DNA of 41,676 bases from Planctomycetota bacterium (GCA_026692845.1 JAPLNM010000133.1:1-41676), one strand, 5' to 3'. Numbered from the stretch's first letter, positions 33,801-41,577 are shown. Notes: generated by a model not told the origin, from the letters alone. Translations and numbers: made by a program.

Positions 33801-35440
33801 GACATGATCACGTCTTCTCGGATCGAATCGATCGACGGGTTGGTGACTTGCGCAAAGAGTTGTTTGAAGTAGTCGTAGACCAGCCGTGGTTGGTCGCTCA
33901 GGCAGGCGATCGCAGAGTCATTTCCCATCGAGCCGATGGGGTCGACTTGGGTTTGGATCATCGGTACGAGCATAAAATGCATCGTTTCGATGGTGTAACC
34001 GAAGGCTTGCATGCGTGAGAGGAGGGTTTCGGGATAGAACCCGTGCCACTCTTTGGCTTTGGCCAGTTGGTCCAGGGTGATTCTTCCGGTGCGAAGCCAA
34101 TCTTGGTAGTTGCGTTTGGCTGCCAAGGAGGACTTGAGTTCTTCGTCCGGAATCAATCGTCCTTGGTCGAAGTCGATCAAGAACATTCGGCCCGGTTGCA
34201 ATCGTCCTTTTTCTTTGACGATGGCCGGATCGACCGGTAGTACGCCGACTTCACTTGCCATGATGACACGATCGTCGGTCGTCAGATAATAGCGGCTTGG
34301 GCGCAGTCCGTTTCGATCGAGGGTCGCGCCGATGTATTTTCCGTCGGTAAAGACGATCGAAGCCGGTCCGTCCCAAGGTTCCATCAGGCAGCTGAAGTAC
34401 TCGTAGAAGGCCTTTTTTTCTTGGGACATCGTGTCGTGTTTTTGCCAGGCCTCTGGGACCATCATCATGATGGCTTCCTGAAGGGTCCGGCCGTTCATCA
34501 GCAGGAATTCCAGGACGTTGTCAAACGTTCCAGAGTCTGAGCACATCGGCTCGACGACTGGGAATAGTTTTTTGAGTTCGTCGCCGAAAAGTTCGCTCTG
34601 GGCCATGCCTTCGCGGGCACGCATCCAGTTGATGTTCCCTCGAAGGGTGTTGATTTCGCCATTGTGGCTCATGAATCGCAGCGGTTGGGCACGATCCCAG
34701 CTTGGGAATGTGTTGGTCGAAAACCGCGAGTGGACCATGGCCAAGTGGGTTTCGAAGTCTTCCTCGGACAGGTCCGGGTAGTAGGGAACAACCTGGGCCG
34801 GGGTGAGCATTCCTTTGTAGATAAGCGTCTTGGTTGAGAGCGAGCAGACATAGAACAGGGAAGCTTGTTCGAGGGTCGAATCGTTACGAAGCAGATGGCT
34901 TGCCTGTTTGCGAATCGCGTAGAGCTTGCGCTCGAATTCCTCAGAAGAGATCCCTTCGGCAGCTTGGATGAAAACCTGTTCGGTCCAAGGCTCGGCCGAC
35001 CGGGCAGTCGGACCGATGTCGGCAAAGTCTGCTTGCTGGGGAACGTCGCGCCAGCCGATGAGGGTTTGGCCTTCGGAGCGGATCAAGCTGTCGAAGAGCC
35101 GACGGCACTTGTCGCGTTCGGCGGCGATTTTTGGGAAGAAGATATTTCCGGCTGCCCAGAGGCCTTTGGCCGGCAAATCGACCCCGAAACAGCTTTTCGC
35201 CACGCGCCGCAGGAACTTATCAGGCAGTCCAACGAGGATCCCAGCACCGTCGCCGGTGTTCTGTTCGCAACCGCACGCACCCCGGTGGTCCATGTTTCTG
35301 AGGATCGTGTCGGCATCGACGACGATCTGATGGCTAGGCACACCTTTGACATTTGCGACAAAACCGACACCGCAGGAATCTTTTTCAAGTTCTGGGTCGT
35401 AGAGACCCTGTTTGGTGGGGAATCCGTAAGGAGTATTCAT
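30875..35440 (-). CDS. gltB: Glutamate synthase large (alpha) subunit
   Basis: A 1521-residue GltB. The chosen ATG at 35440 gives a 22-residue propeptide before the catalytic cysteine (KDSCGVGF, Cys23), the N-terminal nucleophile of the glutaminase domain; the frame is open much further upstream, but that extension is not family-like. The glutaminase domain (first ~400 residues) is followed by the central domain and the FMN-binding synthase domain with GEGGEDPARF and the 3Fe-4S cysteines in CIMMRKCHLNTCPVG, and the C-terminal GXGXG beta-helix domain. It catalyses ammonia transfer from glutamine to 2-oxoglutarate. First gene of the gltBD operon, 124 bases after the LysR-type gene. Confidence 0.96.
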   Translation of the reverse strand: MNTPYGFPTKQGLYDPELEKDSCGVGFVANVKGVPSHQIVVDADTILRNMDHRGACGCEQNTGDGAGILVGLPDKFLRRVAKSCFGVDLPAKGLWAAGNIFFPKIAAERDKCRRLFDSLIRSEGQTLIGWRDVPQQADFADIGPTARSAEPWTEQVFIQAAEGISSEEFERKLYAIRKQASHLLRNDSTLEQASLFYVCSLSTKTLIYKGMLTPAQVVPYYPDLSEEDFETHLAMVHSRFSTNTFPSWDRAQPLRFMSHNGEINTLRGNINWMRAREGMAQSELFGDELKKLFPVVEPMCSDSGTFDNVLEFLLMNGRTLQEAIMMMVPEAWQKHDTMSQEKKAFYEYFSCLMEPWDGPASIVFTDGKYIGATLDRNGLRPSRYYLTTDDRVIMASEVGVLPVDPAIVKEKGRLQPGRMFLIDFDQGRLIPDEELKSSLAAKRNYQDWLRTGRITLDQLAKAKEWHGFYPETLLSRMQAFGYTIETMHFMLVPMIQTQVDPIGSMGNDSAIACLSDQPRLVYDYFKQLFAQVTNPSIDSIREDVIMSLECYIGPEKNLLAATPEHCHRLLIHHPILTNEELGALKHMDLRGWKTASIDTTFDRSLGKAGLQKTLDRICDQAEKAIDDGYSLVLLTDRALSSQRVAISSLLACGAVHQHLVKVAKRTAIGIVVETGEAREVHHHCLLTGFGADAINPYLAFESLWQASRDGMLEEKDEEKIVAQYRKAVAKGMLKVMAKMGISTLASYKGAQIFEALGLQEEVIERCFKGTSSRIQGCSFDILAEETLRRHALAFPTERSDAWSMLPNIGEFHWRAEGEKHGWDPAAITDIQLAARNGDKNAYRRFADHINQDARMRYALRGLFEFQSSRDPIPLDKVQTAQEIVKRFCTGAMSLGSISSEAHETLAIAMNRVGGKSNTGEGGEDPARFKILDNGDSKRSAIKQVASGRFGVTIEYLTNADELQIKISQGAKPGEGGELPGRKVDKYIAKIRYSTPGVGLISPPPHHDIYSIEDLAQLIHDLKNANPSARVSVKLVSEVGVGVVASGVAKAHADHILISGDTGGTGASPLTSIKHAGLPWELGIAEAHQTLVMNNLRSRVTLQTDGGLKTGRDVVIAALLGAEEFGFATAPLITLGCIMMRKCHLNTCPVGIATQDPELRAKFAGKPEHVVNYLFMVAQDAREIMASLGFASIDEMVGRTDCLKVDHAIKHWKSDGLDLTPILKPAKGPTPDTETHRTIPQDHGLEKSLDMQVLLPRCRKTIETGEPIELQLPIINTNRTVGTILSHHIAKKYGQTGLPTNSVHIKFRGSAGQSFGAFLAHGVTLEIEGDANDYVGKGLSGGRIAIYPDRKAGFKPQDNIIIGNVCLYGATMGELFVRGRAAERFAVRNSGCYAVIEGVGDHGCEYMTGGRVVILGPTGRNFAAGMSGGVAYVLDDINALRIRTNLGTVELEPLVDPLDIDEVRSLVTSHAELTNSSVAQALLQNWQTSVSRFVKVIPTDYKRVLAEQAKENALQSSTVAAS

Positions 35441-35564
35441 AGACTCGGGTAACAGGGGATGGTGATGGAGGAGGGAGAATGGAAATTGAATCAAAGACCG
35501 AAGTCCGAGTCGCCTGAAGAGAATGTCTCGCCCTTGGTCGCGACTAGGATAAGGAAAAAGTCCA

Positions 35565-36617
35565 TTACGGCGAAGTTGTCGCAGCAGCGTCAGCCAAAAC
35601 ATTGGTTTTGCTCGGATCGCTCGCAACAACCATAGGTTCGAGGTCCTTGTTGGAGTCAAATTCCTCCTGATTCGAATCACCCGGCCAGATGGCATGACCG
35701 ATGATCAGTTCGATAAAGGACCTTGCCGCACGAGACATCGAAACATCCCGCTTTTGGATGATTCCCAATGGACGCGTCAAGTTCAGGCCTTCGCACTTGA
35801 GCATCGTCAAGGATCCTGCCGCCACCTCGTTTTGAACCGTAAGTTTCGGGAGGATCGCAACACCGCTATTGACCACGGCGGCGTGTTTTACCGAATCGAT
35901 GTTATCGAGTTCGACTGCAATGCGCATGGTGACGCCAAGTTGTCGCAGTTGCCGATCGATTTCTTGTCGGATCTTTAGGTTTTGAGCGAAAGCGACCAAT
36001 GCGACTTGCGAGAGATCCTCGGGTCGAATCGGTTGGGGCATCGATGCCAAACGGTGCCGAGGCGAAGCGACCAGCGCCATCGGTTCGTGCCGCCAGTTGG
36101 TCGCGACAACCGAGTGGGTCGATTCCGGATAGCTGACCATTCCGAAATCGACGGTCCCCTGCTCGACCATTCGGTAGACCTCGTGGGGGTGCGCCAAATG
36201 GTAATTCATGGACGCAGACGGGCAAGCTTTCGTGAACTGCTCCTGTAGAGTCGGCAGATAAGACAGCCCCATCGAGTAGATCGAAGCGACCATCACATGG
36301 CCGGTGACTACCGCAGTGGAGTTATTGCCGCCGCGTACCTCTTCGACCAGCGAATCGAATTGGCGCAGTACTGCCGAGAGTCCGTCGAAGAATTTTTGGC
36401 CTTCGGCCGTCATCACAAAGGGGCGTTTGGTGCGATCGATGAGTTTCACACCGAGGAATTCCTCGAGGTGCTGAACGCTTTGGCTCGCGGCGCTTTGGGT
36501 CATGCCATGCTCGACGGCCGCCTGCGAGAAACTTCTATTTCGCACCACGTCGTAAAAGACCTTGAGCGACCGAATGTGGACCGCTTGGCTCGCCGCCTTT
36601 TTATCTGCTTTACTAAT
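35565..36617 (-). CDS. LysR-type transcriptional regulator, apparent ATT start
   Basis: A LysR-type regulator of 350 residues when read from ATT 36617. The N-terminal winged helix-turn-helix runs from HIRSLKVFYDVVRNRSF through AAVEHGMTQSAASQSVQHLEE to the wing, and the rest is a substrate-binding domain. The first canonical start in this frame, GTG 36548, would remove helix 1 and much of the DNA-binding domain. Upstream of it, to the stop at 36648-36650, there is no ATG, GTG or TTG, but ATT at 36617 has AAGGAG exactly 7 bases before it. The gene lies 124 bases upstream of gltB on the same strand, so it may regulate glutamate synthase, as GltC does in Bacillus. The last 40 residues form an acidic, Ala/Thr-rich tail. 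Confidence 0.85.
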   Translation of the reverse strand: MSKADKKAASQAVHIRSLKVFYDVVRNRSFSQAAVEHGMTQSAASQSVQHLEEFLGVKLIDRTKRPFVMTAEGQKFFDGLSAVLRQFDSLVEEVRGGNNSTAVVTGHVMVASIYSMGLSYLPTLQEQFTKACPSASMNYHLAHPHEVYRMVEQGTVDFGMVSYPESTHSVVATNWRHEPMALVASPRHRLASMPQPIRPEDLSQVALVAFAQNLKIRQEIDRQLRQLGVTMRIAVELDNIDSVKHAAVVNSGVAILPKLTVQNEVAAGSLTMLKCEGLNLTRPLGIIQKRDVSMSRAARSFIELIIGHAIWPGDSNQEEFDSNKDLEPMVVASDPSKTNVLADAAATTSP

Positions 36618-36630
36618 TTTGGATCTCCTT
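36618..36630 (-). promoter_or_regulatory. Ribosome binding site that decides the LysR-gene start
   Basis: On the minus strand AGAAGGAGATCCAAA precedes ATT. AAGGAG is a near-perfect anti-SD complement and is separated from ATT by 7 bases, the optimal distance. No other start codon lies within reach in any useful frame. Confidence 0.8.
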
Positions 36631-36789
36631 CTATTAAAATCAGGGATTCAGGATACCGGCTCATTGCGGGTTCGTCAAGGGTTCGGCTTAGGCTCGATGG
36701 GGCAGGAGATGCTCGAAAAGCCTTGTGAAAGTAGTCTTTTTTGGTTTGCGGAAGAATGATTGCCTTTGCGATCGGCACAAGGGAAGAAA

Positions 36790-36966
36790 ATGGATGATCC
36801 GAGTGATTCGTTATTTTGGTTGAAATGGATTGTAGCCGTTGGAGGGGTATGTTCGTTAGGGTGCTGTTGGGTCAGTGGGCTTGTGATGATGTACAATCGG
36901 TTTGCAAGGTTGAGGCGCTTTGCGTTTGGCACTCGGAGTTCGTCGCCCCGATTTGGGGATTTTTAG
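36790..36966 (+). CDS. Possible small single-span membrane protein
   Basis: A 58-residue frame starting at ATG 36790 behind AAGGGAAG. It has one hydrophobic segment (about residues 9-37), flanked by an acidic N-terminus and a basic C-terminus (RFARLRRFAFG), which suits a small inner-membrane protein. It ends just before the DUF1592-type gene on the same strand. No homologue is recognised; it may still be a chance frame. Confidence 0.4.
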   Translation: MDDPSDSLFWLKWIVAVGGVCSLGCCWVSGLVMMYNRFARLRRFAFGTRSSSPRFGDF

Positions 36967-36981
36967 ATTGTGGAAACTTCC

Positions 36982-39426
36982 ATGGCATTCACGATGAATT
37001 TTTGTCTGTTTCAAAGCTCGATTCGAGTCTTGCCGTTCTTGTTGGGATTGGCAGTTTATTTAGACGTTTCGAAACGAGCTTGGGGGCAGGACCCGCCGGC
37101 CGATTACAAAACGCTTGGGAAAGCCTTTATCGACGAGTACTGTGCGAAGTGCCATTCGGAGATTGAGCCTCAGGCCGAAATGGTGCTGACGCGCTTTAGC
37201 GATTCGGATTCGATTGTTCGGGATCGTAAGATTTGGATGAACGTGATCAAGCAGGTCCAATCCGGTTTGATGCCACCGAAAGAGGAGCCATTGGCAGCGG
37301 TTTCCGAGACGGAGGAATTCGTCAAGCACATTCAGGCGATTTTCGATCGTGCGGATCGGGAGGCCAAGCCACAGCCGGGTCGAGTTACGATGCGACGGCT
37401 CAATCGGCTGGAGTACAAGAATACGATTCGGGATTTGATCGGCGTGGACTTTGACCCTACGGGCGAGTTTCCTTCGGACGATATCGGATATGGGTTTGAC
37501 AACATCGGCGATGTGTTGAGTTTGCCACCTGTACTGATGGAGCGTTATTTGGATGCGGCCGAAGGGATCCTCAGTCGGGCCATCACCCCGGAACCACCAG
37601 CGGTTCCCAAACGGCATTTATCGAGTCAGTACACGGAGCCGGCCTCGGCCGAGGTAGCTTCGAAGTTGATGGAAAATGGCTACCGTCGCTTGGACAGCTT
37701 GGCCAACGAGGGGATCGAAACAGGGCCGATCCATACTGCCTATCAGTGGGAAGCATCTGGCGAATACTTGTTTCGAACGAAGGTCTATGGAGTCGCTTTG
37801 GATGCTCAGAGCATCCGGGGGGTGATTTTGCTTCATGGTAAGGATTTAGCCAATCCATCCAGTGATGCTGAGCTCGAAACGATCAGCGGTACGTTTCCTC
37901 GCCCGGCGAGGATTCTCAAGACCTTTGAGGTCACGGCCCAGGCTCCAGACCAAGCCCAGGTGATTGAAGTGAGCATTCCGGCGATGGCCAACCGAGACCG
38001 GGTGATGGTAGGACAGCTCAAGCGTACTGAGGGGCAATCGGCCAAACTCTATGTTGAGCATTTATCTCTCGATGGACCGCTCGATACCCGGCCTGATAGT
38101 CACCGCCGTCTTCTGGCCGTCGATCCAGGAAAATCGGTACCTGAGCAAACGCGAGAGGCGCTGGGACGTTTCATGCAGAAAGCCTATCGTCGACCGATCG
38201 AACCTCAGGAGCTTGAGAAGCTTTCCAAGTGGGTCGATCAGATGACCGCAGGGGGGCAGAAGTGGGAGTCGGCGATGCAAGTTGCGATGCAAGCGGTCTT
38301 GTGTTCGCCGAAATTTCTATTTCGCGTCGAGACCGACGATCAAGCCTCGAGTGACCGGACCCGGGATTTGGACTCTTATGCCGTGGCTTCGAGGCTTTCG
38401 TATTTTCTATGGTCATCGATGCCCGATGAGTTGCTTTTCGATGCGGCCGACCGAGGGACGCTCCTCGGGGAACTTTCGACCCACGTGACGCGGATGCTTG
38501 CCGATCCGCGATCCAATATGTTGGTGCAGAGTTTCGCAACGCAGTGGCTTCAAATCCAGAGGCTCGATTCCTTTGCTGCCGACGCGCAGTTGTTTCCCTC
38601 GTTTGGAGCCAAGCTCAAATCATCGATGAAGCGGGAAACGGAGCTTTTTTTCGAATCGATATTGCGAGAAAATCGAAGTGTATTGGAACTCATCGATGCC
38701 GATTACACCTATCTCGACGAGGCATTGGCCAAGCATTATGGGATCGCCGACACGGCGGGAAACTCGATGGGACAAGCGGCCGTCAAGCCCGATGGCAAGC
38801 CGATCCTTGGCGAGTCGTTCCAGCGCGTTGCGTTGCAGGATCGGAACCGAGGTGGGTTGATCACTCAGGCGAGCGTCCTGACGGCCACCTCGAATCCGAC
38901 ACGGACCTCGCCGGTCAAAAGGGGGCGTTGGATCTTGGAGCAATTCCTAGGTGAGCCCCCTCCCCCGCCACCGCCGAACGTTCCTGAATTGCCGACCAAT
39001 GCTGAGGACATATCATCTGCTTCGCTTCGCAAGCGAATGGAGGTTCATCGGCACAATCCGGCTTGTGCGAATTGCCATGCCAAGATGGATCCGATCGGCT
39101 TTGCGTTGGAGAACTTCAATGCGATCGGAGCTTATCGAACCAAGGATGGGGCCTTTGACATCGACGCATCTGGGCAGTTTGCCGACGGATCAAGTTTTGC
39201 TGGGCCAGGGGATCTGAAGTCGATTATCCTGCGAAATCCTGAGGACTTCGTTCGATGTTTGACCGAGAAAATGCTGACCTATGCATTGGGCCGTGGGGTA
39301 GAATACTATGATCGGCCGACGATCGAGAAGATTGTCTCGGCGATGCCCGCCCAGGAGTACAAGTTCCAGTCGTTGGTTCGTGAAATCGTGAAGAGTGAAC
39401 CGTTTTTGAGACGGGGCAAGGAGTAA
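36982..39426 (+). CDS. Planctomycete cytochrome c / DUF1592-DUF1588-DUF1585 domain protein
   Basis: A protein of about 814 residues from ATG 36982 (GTG 36970 and ATG 36994 are alternatives) with a signal peptide ending near RAWGQ. Domain order from family knowledge: an N-terminal planctomycete cytochrome c-like domain with CAKCH (about residues 54-58), DUF1587 (RRLNRLEYKNTIRDLIGVD), DUF1595, DUF1592, DUF1588 with CANCHAKMDPIGFALENF (about 694-711) and DUF1585 at the C-terminus. Two CxxCH haem-binding motifs are present. The family is expanded in planctomycetes and is usually paired with a DUF1552 protein, as here (6 bases downstream). Function is unproven; a role in extracytoplasmic carbohydrate or sulphated-polymer metabolism is often suggested. 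Confidence 0.93.
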   Translation: MAFTMNFCLFQSSIRVLPFLLGLAVYLDVSKRAWGQDPPADYKTLGKAFIDEYCAKCHSEIEPQAEMVLTRFSDSDSIVRDRKIWMNVIKQVQSGLMPPKEEPLAAVSETEEFVKHIQAIFDRADREAKPQPGRVTMRRLNRLEYKNTIRDLIGVDFDPTGEFPSDDIGYGFDNIGDVLSLPPVLMERYLDAAEGILSRAITPEPPAVPKRHLSSQYTEPASAEVASKLMENGYRRLDSLANEGIETGPIHTAYQWEASGEYLFRTKVYGVALDAQSIRGVILLHGKDLANPSSDAELETISGTFPRPARILKTFEVTAQAPDQAQVIEVSIPAMANRDRVMVGQLKRTEGQSAKLYVEHLSLDGPLDTRPDSHRRLLAVDPGKSVPEQTREALGRFMQKAYRRPIEPQELEKLSKWVDQMTAGGQKWESAMQVAMQAVLCSPKFLFRVETDDQASSDRTRDLDSYAVASRLSYFLWSSMPDELLFDAADRGTLLGELSTHVTRMLADPRSNMLVQSFATQWLQIQRLDSFAADAQLFPSFGAKLKSSMKRETELFFESILRENRSVLELIDADYTYLDEALAKHYGIADTAGNSMGQAAVKPDGKPILGESFQRVALQDRNRGGLITQASVLTATSNPTRTSPVKRGRWILEQFLGEPPPPPPPNVPELPTNAEDISSASLRKRMEVHRHNPACANCHAKMDPIGFALENFNAIGAYRTKDGAFDIDASGQFADGSSFAGPGDLKSIILRNPEDFVRCLTEKMLTYALGRGVEYYDRPTIEKIVSAMPAQEYKFQSLVREIVKSEPFLRRGKE

Positions 39427-39432
39427 ATAACC

Positions 39433-40800
39433 ATGTTGATCCCTAGTAGGCCGATGGACAGAAGGACGCTTTTGCGTGGGGTGGGTGTTTCGCTTGGGTT
39501 GCCCTGGCTCGAGGGGATGTCTGGCATGACGAGTTGGGCCCAGGACGGGGTCCAGAAGGCACCGAATCGGATGGCCTTTTTGTATGTTCCCAACGGCAAG
39601 AATATGGCCGACTGGACGCCGAAAACCCCTTCGCCGAAAACCCAATTGCCCGATCAACCCGCGTTGGGCTTTGAGCTTTCTCCGATCCTAGAGCCGCTTG
39701 CTCAAGTGCAGGACAAACTTTTGGTCGTCTCGGGACTGACGGCCGACGGCGCAAGAGCTTACGCCGACGGCGGGGGCGATCATGCACGCGCCTTGTCTGC
39801 ATTCTTGACCGGTGCTCGTCCTTTGAAGACCGATGGGGTGAACATTCGCAACGGGGTCAGTGTCGACCAAGTTGCAGCCTCGCGGGTCGGGGACCAAACG
39901 CGATTGGCTTCTCTGGAGATCGGCACCGAGTCAGGCGCGATGGCTGGCAATTGCGATTCGGGCTACAGTTGCGTGTATTCTTCGACGATGTCATGGCGAT
40001 CGGCGACCCAGCCGTTGCCCAAGGAGGTCAATCCAAGGATCGTTTTCGATCGTCTGTTTGGTTCGAGCAATGACCCGACGCGCGTCGAGCGCGATGCGCG
40101 CCGCAAGAGCATTTTGGATTTTGTTCGGGAGGATTCCAAGGCGCTTTCGGGGCGATTGGCGACCAACGATCAGCGCAAGCTCGACGAGTATTTTTCTTCG
40201 ATACGCGATATCGAGCTTCGGATCGAGCGGTCTGAAAAGCTACCGCCGGTCAAGACACCTGAGTATTCCGTCCCGCAGAGTATCCCGGCAGTCTACGAGG
40301 AGCATATCCGTCTGATGGCCGATTTGATGGTCTTGGCATTTCAAGCCGATGTGACGCGGGTCATTACCTTTGTGTTGGCCAACGAGGGTAGCAACAAGTC
40401 CTATTCTTTCATCGATGTACCCGAGGGGCATCACGATTTATCGCACCATGGTGGGGACGGCTCGAAGCAGTCGAAGTTGCGGCAGATCAATATCTTCCAC
40501 ACCAAGCAGTTGGCGTACTTTCTGACCAAACTCCAGTCGATCCAGGAGGGTACTGGAACGCTGCTCGACCATTCAATGATCGCTTATGGAAGCGGCATCC
40601 ACGATGGCAATGCGCACAATCACGAGGACTTGCCGATCCTCGTGGCCGGGGGTGGTTCTGGGACGCTCAAGACGGGTAGGCACATGGTGTTCCCCAAGGA
40701 GACACCGATCAGCAATTTGTGGTTGTCGTTGCTCGATCGCATGGAGGTCGACCTTGAGAAACTCGGTGACAGCCAAGGGCACTTGCCCGATCTGATGTGA
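39433..40800 (+). CDS. DUF1552 domain-containing exported protein
   Basis: A 455-residue DUF1552 protein with a twin-arginine-like signal (DRRTLLRGVGVSLGLPWLEGM, residues about 9-29), suggesting export in folded form. The family pattern is present: RMAFLYVPNGKNM, HARALSAFLTG, SVDQVAA, then DRLFG and DVTRVITFVLANEGSNKSYSF; the C-terminal part has GSGIHDGNAHNHEDLPILVAGG, as in DUF1552 and related DUF1501 (sulphatase-fold) proteins. It is 6 bases downstream of the DUF1592-type gene and therefore co-translated. ATG at 39433; the second in-frame ATG begins just before the RR motif. Confidence 0.93.
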   Translation: MLIPSRPMDRRTLLRGVGVSLGLPWLEGMSGMTSWAQDGVQKAPNRMAFLYVPNGKNMADWTPKTPSPKTQLPDQPALGFELSPILEPLAQVQDKLLVVSGLTADGARAYADGGGDHARALSAFLTGARPLKTDGVNIRNGVSVDQVAASRVGDQTRLASLEIGTESGAMAGNCDSGYSCVYSSTMSWRSATQPLPKEVNPRIVFDRLFGSSNDPTRVERDARRKSILDFVREDSKALSGRLATNDQRKLDEYFSSIRDIELRIERSEKLPPVKTPEYSVPQSIPAVYEEHIRLMADLMVLAFQADVTRVITFVLANEGSNKSYSFIDVPEGHHDLSHHGGDGSKQSKLRQINIFHTKQLAYFLTKLQSIQEGTGTLLDHSMIAYGSGIHDGNAHNHEDLPILVAGGGSGTLKTGRHMVFPKETPISNLWLSLLDRMEVDLEKLGDSQGHLPDLM

Positions 40801-40832
40801 AACAGCCGTACGACGCCTCCGCTGCCATGGTA

Positions 40833-40854
40833 GATCGATTGTCCTCAATCGATC
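40833..40854. repeat. Perfect hairpin after the DUF1552 gene
   Basis: 9-bp perfect stem GATCGATTG/CAATCGATC with loop TCCT; GACGCC (40812-40817) and GGCGTC (40855-40860) could extend it outward. No T-run follows, so it is not a classic terminator. Confidence 0.8.
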
Positions 40855-40907
40855 GGCGTCTGAAGCCACCGTGGCTAGTGAGATAAAACAGCTGAAAACC
40901 GAAGACG

Positions 40908-40950
40908 CCGACGCTTGCGCGTCGGACGGAGCCATTGGGGACAATGGCTC
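40908..40950. repeat. Two adjacent perfect hairpins
   Basis: CCGACGC-TTGC-GCGTCGG (40908-40925), then GAGCCATTG-GGGA-CAATGGCTC (40929-40950). They are three bases apart. A smaller hairpin, AGCCA-CCG-TGGCT, lies just before, at 40864-40876. Confidence 0.8.
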
Positions 40951-41096
40951 TACACTGGTAAGCGTACAGCGGCCTGTTCCGTTTTTTGGGGCCGTTGGGC
41001 TTGCAAATGCTCGGTAGTGGATTTTGCAAAAGATCCGGCTGCTCCCCTCACACCTCACACCTCACGTCCGCTCCATCCAACCGCTTGGCCCCCCTT

Positions 41097-41138
41097 CTCC
41101 ACCGGGGCTTTGGCCGGCTCCACCGGGGCTTTGGCCGG
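41097..41138. repeat. 21-bp tandem duplication
   Basis: Two exact copies of a 21-bp unit (CTCCACCGGGG...GGCCGG) head to tail. A minus-strand frame would read it as PAKAPVE-type repeats, but that frame has no other support as a gene. Confidence 0.92.
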
Positions 41139-41256
41139 GGGAGTAAGGGGCGGGGGGGCTGAGGGGGCCGACCGCGCGTAAGGCTGCTTGGATGTAATGG
41201 CCACACATGGCCAAGAATGCAATACAGACTGATCGATCCACACAGATTGGCATTCA

Positions 41257-41269
41257 AGCCCGGAGGGCT
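41257..41269. repeat. Short palindrome AGCCC-GGA-GGGCT
   Basis: 5-bp perfect stem with a three-base loop, flanked by TTCA and GACACAACC. It resembles dispersed repeats I associate with planctomycete genomes and lies where the tnpB-like frame is lost. Confidence 0.6.
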
Positions 41270-41296
41270 GACACAACCTCTGCCGGTGGTGGTAAC

Positions 41297-41347
41297 GATG
41301 GGCTCGGAGTGCAGATAGATCAGAACCGAGGGGTTCGTAGTAAGCAT
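41297..41347 (-). pseudogene. IS66 tnpB N-terminal fragment
   Basis: Reading minus from ATG 41347 gives MLTTNPSVLIYLHSEP, about 16 residues that match the IS66 TnpB start pattern (ML-x3-PSV-x-IYL-x3-P). After this the similarity stops abruptly. It begins 5 bases after the stop of the tnpA-like fragment, the normal IS66 gene order. Confidence 0.5.
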
Positions 41348-41352
41348 CTGTT

Positions 41353-41529
41353 TTAGGCTACCTGTTCGAGGATCGCAGAGATGGATTCCACGGCCGAGAC
41401 AGGAACCAGGATAGAGATTCCCGAGGGGAGTATGATCTCGATCGAGTCCTTGGTGGAATCCGATGTTTGCACACGCAGAAAGGCGGTTGCTTGAGGCTTT
41501 GCAGCGAGTTTGCGTTTTGATCGCCTTGT
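41353..41529 (-). pseudogene. IS66 tnpA (accessory protein) C-terminal fragment
   Basis: Reading minus towards the TAA at 41353-41355 gives a start-less frame of about 58 residues ending ...IEIILPSGISILVPVS...ILEQVA, including ATAFLRVQ. This matches the C-terminal pattern of IS66 TnpA accessory proteins (AFLPV..., IE-x-LPSG, a V-P element and a final helix). The 5' part is missing: at 41528 the frame runs into the palindromic repeat and soon meets a TAA. Confidence 0.6.
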
Positions 41530-41553
41530 ACGACGGACTTCCAGTCCGTCGCG
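41528..41553. repeat. Inverted copy of the palindromic repeat core
   Basis: Contains the same palindrome as the array (GACGGACT-TCC-AGTCCGTC), read in the opposite orientation and with different flanks. It abuts the tnpA fragment. Confidence 0.9.
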
Positions 41554-41577
41554 TTAATTGATCCACCTGTAAGCATT

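Noticed and set aside
35441-35695. N-terminal extension of GltB by 85 residues
   Set aside because: The catalytic cysteine is 22 residues after the ATG at 35440, as usual for the propeptide; the extension is not family-like and would cover the gap up to and into the LysR-type gene.
35565-36548. GTG 36548 as start of the LysR-type gene
   Set aside because: It removes the first helix of the DNA-binding domain and lacks a ribosome binding site, while homologous sequence continues upstream.
41048-41566. 172-residue minus-strand frame at the right edge
   Set aside because: It is made of repeat sequence, the IS66 fragment in the wrong frame and the 21-bp duplication; no protein family pattern.
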